Positions 6,367-7,192 of a stretch of 7,192 nucleotides of DNA are shown piece by piece (within the stretch, counting starts at the first letter, position 1; the number at the start of each line of letters is the position of its first letter). This DNA comes from an uncultured Calothrix sp. Its GTDB lineage: Bacteria > Cyanobacteriota > Cyanobacteriia > Cyanobacteriales > Nostocaceae. The notes under the pieces were generated by a model. The model worked only from the letters and a program-made list of their open reading frames with translations, was not told where the DNA came from and ran no database searches. Both the position numbers and the translations under genes were made by a program. The stretch lies in the NCBI GenBank assembly GCA_937884685.1, contig CAKZYM010000372.1:1-7192 (forward strand). The letters run 5' to 3'.

Positions 6367-6666
6367 TCTGGTTCGTGCTTTTCCAATGCTTGAACATAAT
6401 TGAGATACTGACCAAGTGCGGTATGAAATTCGCTAATATCAGAACCAGCGATAAAGCTCTTAATTTCAACCGCAATTTTTTCAGTATCGCGTTCTGCTGC
6501 AATTGCATTTTCATCTGTTAAATCAATTTGTACTTTTATTGCTTCACTAATACGAAGTGTTAATGGGTCATCAGTAATTATCCACCCATCTTTTATTAAA
6601 GCGTTTTTTACTTGTTGATGAAAAATATCTTTAGCCATTTATACGATATTGAATAGCAAAATTTTT

Positions 6667-6672
6667 ATTATA
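6667..6672 (-). promoter_or_regulatory. Candidate -10 box for xisHI
   Basis: On the minus strand TATAAT lies 28 bases before the xisH ATG. There is no recognisable TTGACA at the right distance upstream, and the region is very AT-rich, so a chance match is quite possible. If real, it drives the xisH-xisI transcript. Confidence 0.3.
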
Positions 6673-6732
6673 GTTACGTAGTAAATAGTATTTTATAAAT
6701 TTAATCTAGAAACTTATAAACCTTATTCTTTT

Positions 6733-6774
6733 ATTACCAATTACCAATTACCAACTACCAATTACCAATTACTT
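6733..6774. repeat. Heptanucleotide tandem repeat (ATTACCA)
   Basis: Six units in register: ATTACCA three times, ACTACCA, ATTACCA, then a degenerate ATTACTT. Such short tandemly repeated repetitive heptamers are characteristic of filamentous heterocystous cyanobacteria. The last unit contains the stop codon of the Uma2-family gene (6771-6769 on the minus strand), so the array begins exactly where that coding region ends and fills part of the spacer before xisH. Confidence 0.85.
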
Positions 6775-7192
6775 ATTAATAATCCGCTCTACCAAAACAT
6801 CAATATCATCAAATGCTAGGGGTTTAATTGTTCCTGTATCGAGTGTAAATTTAGTCGCATAATCTCCATTTAATGGTTCTCTAAATACTATTAAATGCAA
6901 TGTTTTGAGATTTACAACCCAATATTCTTGTATACCTGCTTCAGCGTAAATTTTGCTTTTTTTCTCTAAATCTTTCTCTAAAGTCGAGTTAGAATATTCA
7001 ATTACCCAAAAAATATTTTCCGCATAGGGATGATGTTCTCGGTATTCTCTTCCTAAACGTTGGACAATGGCTATATCTGGTTCGGGTTCGGAATCGTTGG
7101 GTAAAGTGATGGGTTTAGCTTGACGAACTTTGGCACGTTCACCTAATAATCCGCTTAAATACTCGTCTGCTTCATCACTACAATAAGCATGA
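6769..7192 (-). CDS. Uma2 family (DUF820) endonuclease-like protein, C-terminal part
   Basis: The minus-strand frame is open from the window edge to TAA at 6771-6769, giving 140 residues; typical members are near 190, so roughly the first 50 are outside. Family motifs are clear: EPEPDIAIV (fragment residues 35-43), FWVIEYSNSTLEKDLEKK (61-78) and YAEAGIQEYWVVNL (82-95). Uma2 proteins have a PD-(D/E)xK restriction-endonuclease-like fold; D39 and E65 are the likely metal-binding acids. The family is greatly expanded in cyanobacteria and its cellular role is mostly unknown. No start codon lies in the visible part. The gene runs in the same direction as xisHI, 130 bases upstream of xisH, with a heptamer repeat array between; a shared operon is possible but not shown. 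Confidence 0.88.
   Translation of the reverse strand, partial: HAYCSDEADEYLSGLLGERAKVRQAKPITLPNDSEPEPDIAIVQRLGREYREHHPYAENIFWVIEYSNSTLEKDLEKKSKIYAEAGIQEYWVVNLKTLHLIVFREPLNGDYATKFTLDTGTIKPLAFDDIDVLVERIINK

Larger units (their letters stand above)
6042..6638 (-). pseudogene. xisH: xisH interrupted by a short palindromic element
   Basis: From ATG at 6638 the protein starts MAKDIFHQQVKNALIKDGW and matches the XisH family through HEPER (residue 92). It then reads into repeat DNA, adds 15 foreign residues and stops at 6315. The C-terminal third persists in the same frame at 6181-6042 (VYLAVPNETYKDFF, then FVQRTIKRYQ, LIVYQP and IVLWIK, stop 6044-6042). Joining 6638-6362 to 6181-6042 gives exactly 138 residues, the usual XisH length, with the expected junction EPERTVYLAVP. 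XisH has a PD-(D/E)xK nuclease-like fold; candidate residues D39, E58 and K60 (AVEIK) are in the retained N-terminal part. The insert carries three in-frame stops (6315, 6261 and 6219 regions). The flanking halves show no further decay, so the event looks recent. A 107-residue truncated product could still be made, but would lack the C-terminal strands and helix. Confidence 0.92.

Noticed and set aside
6299..6521. Small open frames on both strands overlapping xisH
   Set aside because: They overlap conserved XisH codons in other frames and partly consist of the inserted element.
6315..6638. A 107-residue XisH as a normal gene
   Set aside because: The last 15 residues are encoded by the inserted element and the true C-terminus lies further along in the same frame, so it is a truncated reading of an interrupted gene.
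6733..6774. A CRISPR array
   Set aside because: The units are seven bases and directly contiguous with no spacers.

Overview
The window reads as chromosomal DNA of an AT-rich filamentous cyanobacterium, most likely Nostocales-like. The evidence is the gene set: a XisH/XisI pair, a Uma2-family (DUF820) protein, a two-partner-secretion exoprotein with the C-terminal box usual in cyanobacteria, and a PEP-CTERM protein. Heptanucleotide tandem repeats and many short palindromic repeats between genes fit the same group. The genus cannot be fixed from the sequence.

Layout. Bases 2-1333 hold two plus-strand genes of unknown function: the 3' part of a gene cut by the window edge, then a small secreted protein. 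Bases 1334-1572 are non-coding with a bulged hairpin that contains a dispersed repeat. Bases 1573-2316 (minus) encode a PEP-CTERM surface protein. About 590 bases of non-coding DNA separate it from the divergent gene at 2908-5613, a 901-residue TpsA-type exoprotein; this spacer holds a second copy of the dispersed repeat and a 143-bp palindromic element (2723-2865) just upstream of the exoprotein gene. Bases 5719-6638 (minus) are a xisH-xisI pair. A 3'-terminal fragment of a Uma2-family gene (minus) occupies 6769-7192, with a heptanucleotide repeat array ending on its stop codon.

The clearest discovery is in xisH. A reading from 6638 stops after 107 residues, but the missing C-terminal third is intact in the same frame nearer xisI. 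Between the two halves lies a 175-bp palindrome-rich, MITE-like element (6187-6361) flanked by the direct repeat TTCTT. Removing the element plus one repeat copy (180 bp) restores an uninterrupted 138-codon gene that overlaps the xisI start by 13 bases. The window therefore shows a recent non-autonomous insertion in a xisHI operon, with the ancestral site readable to the base.

The genes fall into two themes: surface or secreted proteins (the left three quarters) and XisHI/Uma2 proteins, accessory families of incompletely known role that are abundant in cyanobacteria (the right quarter). Nothing shows that the groups act together. No complete new multi-gene system can be claimed from this sequence.
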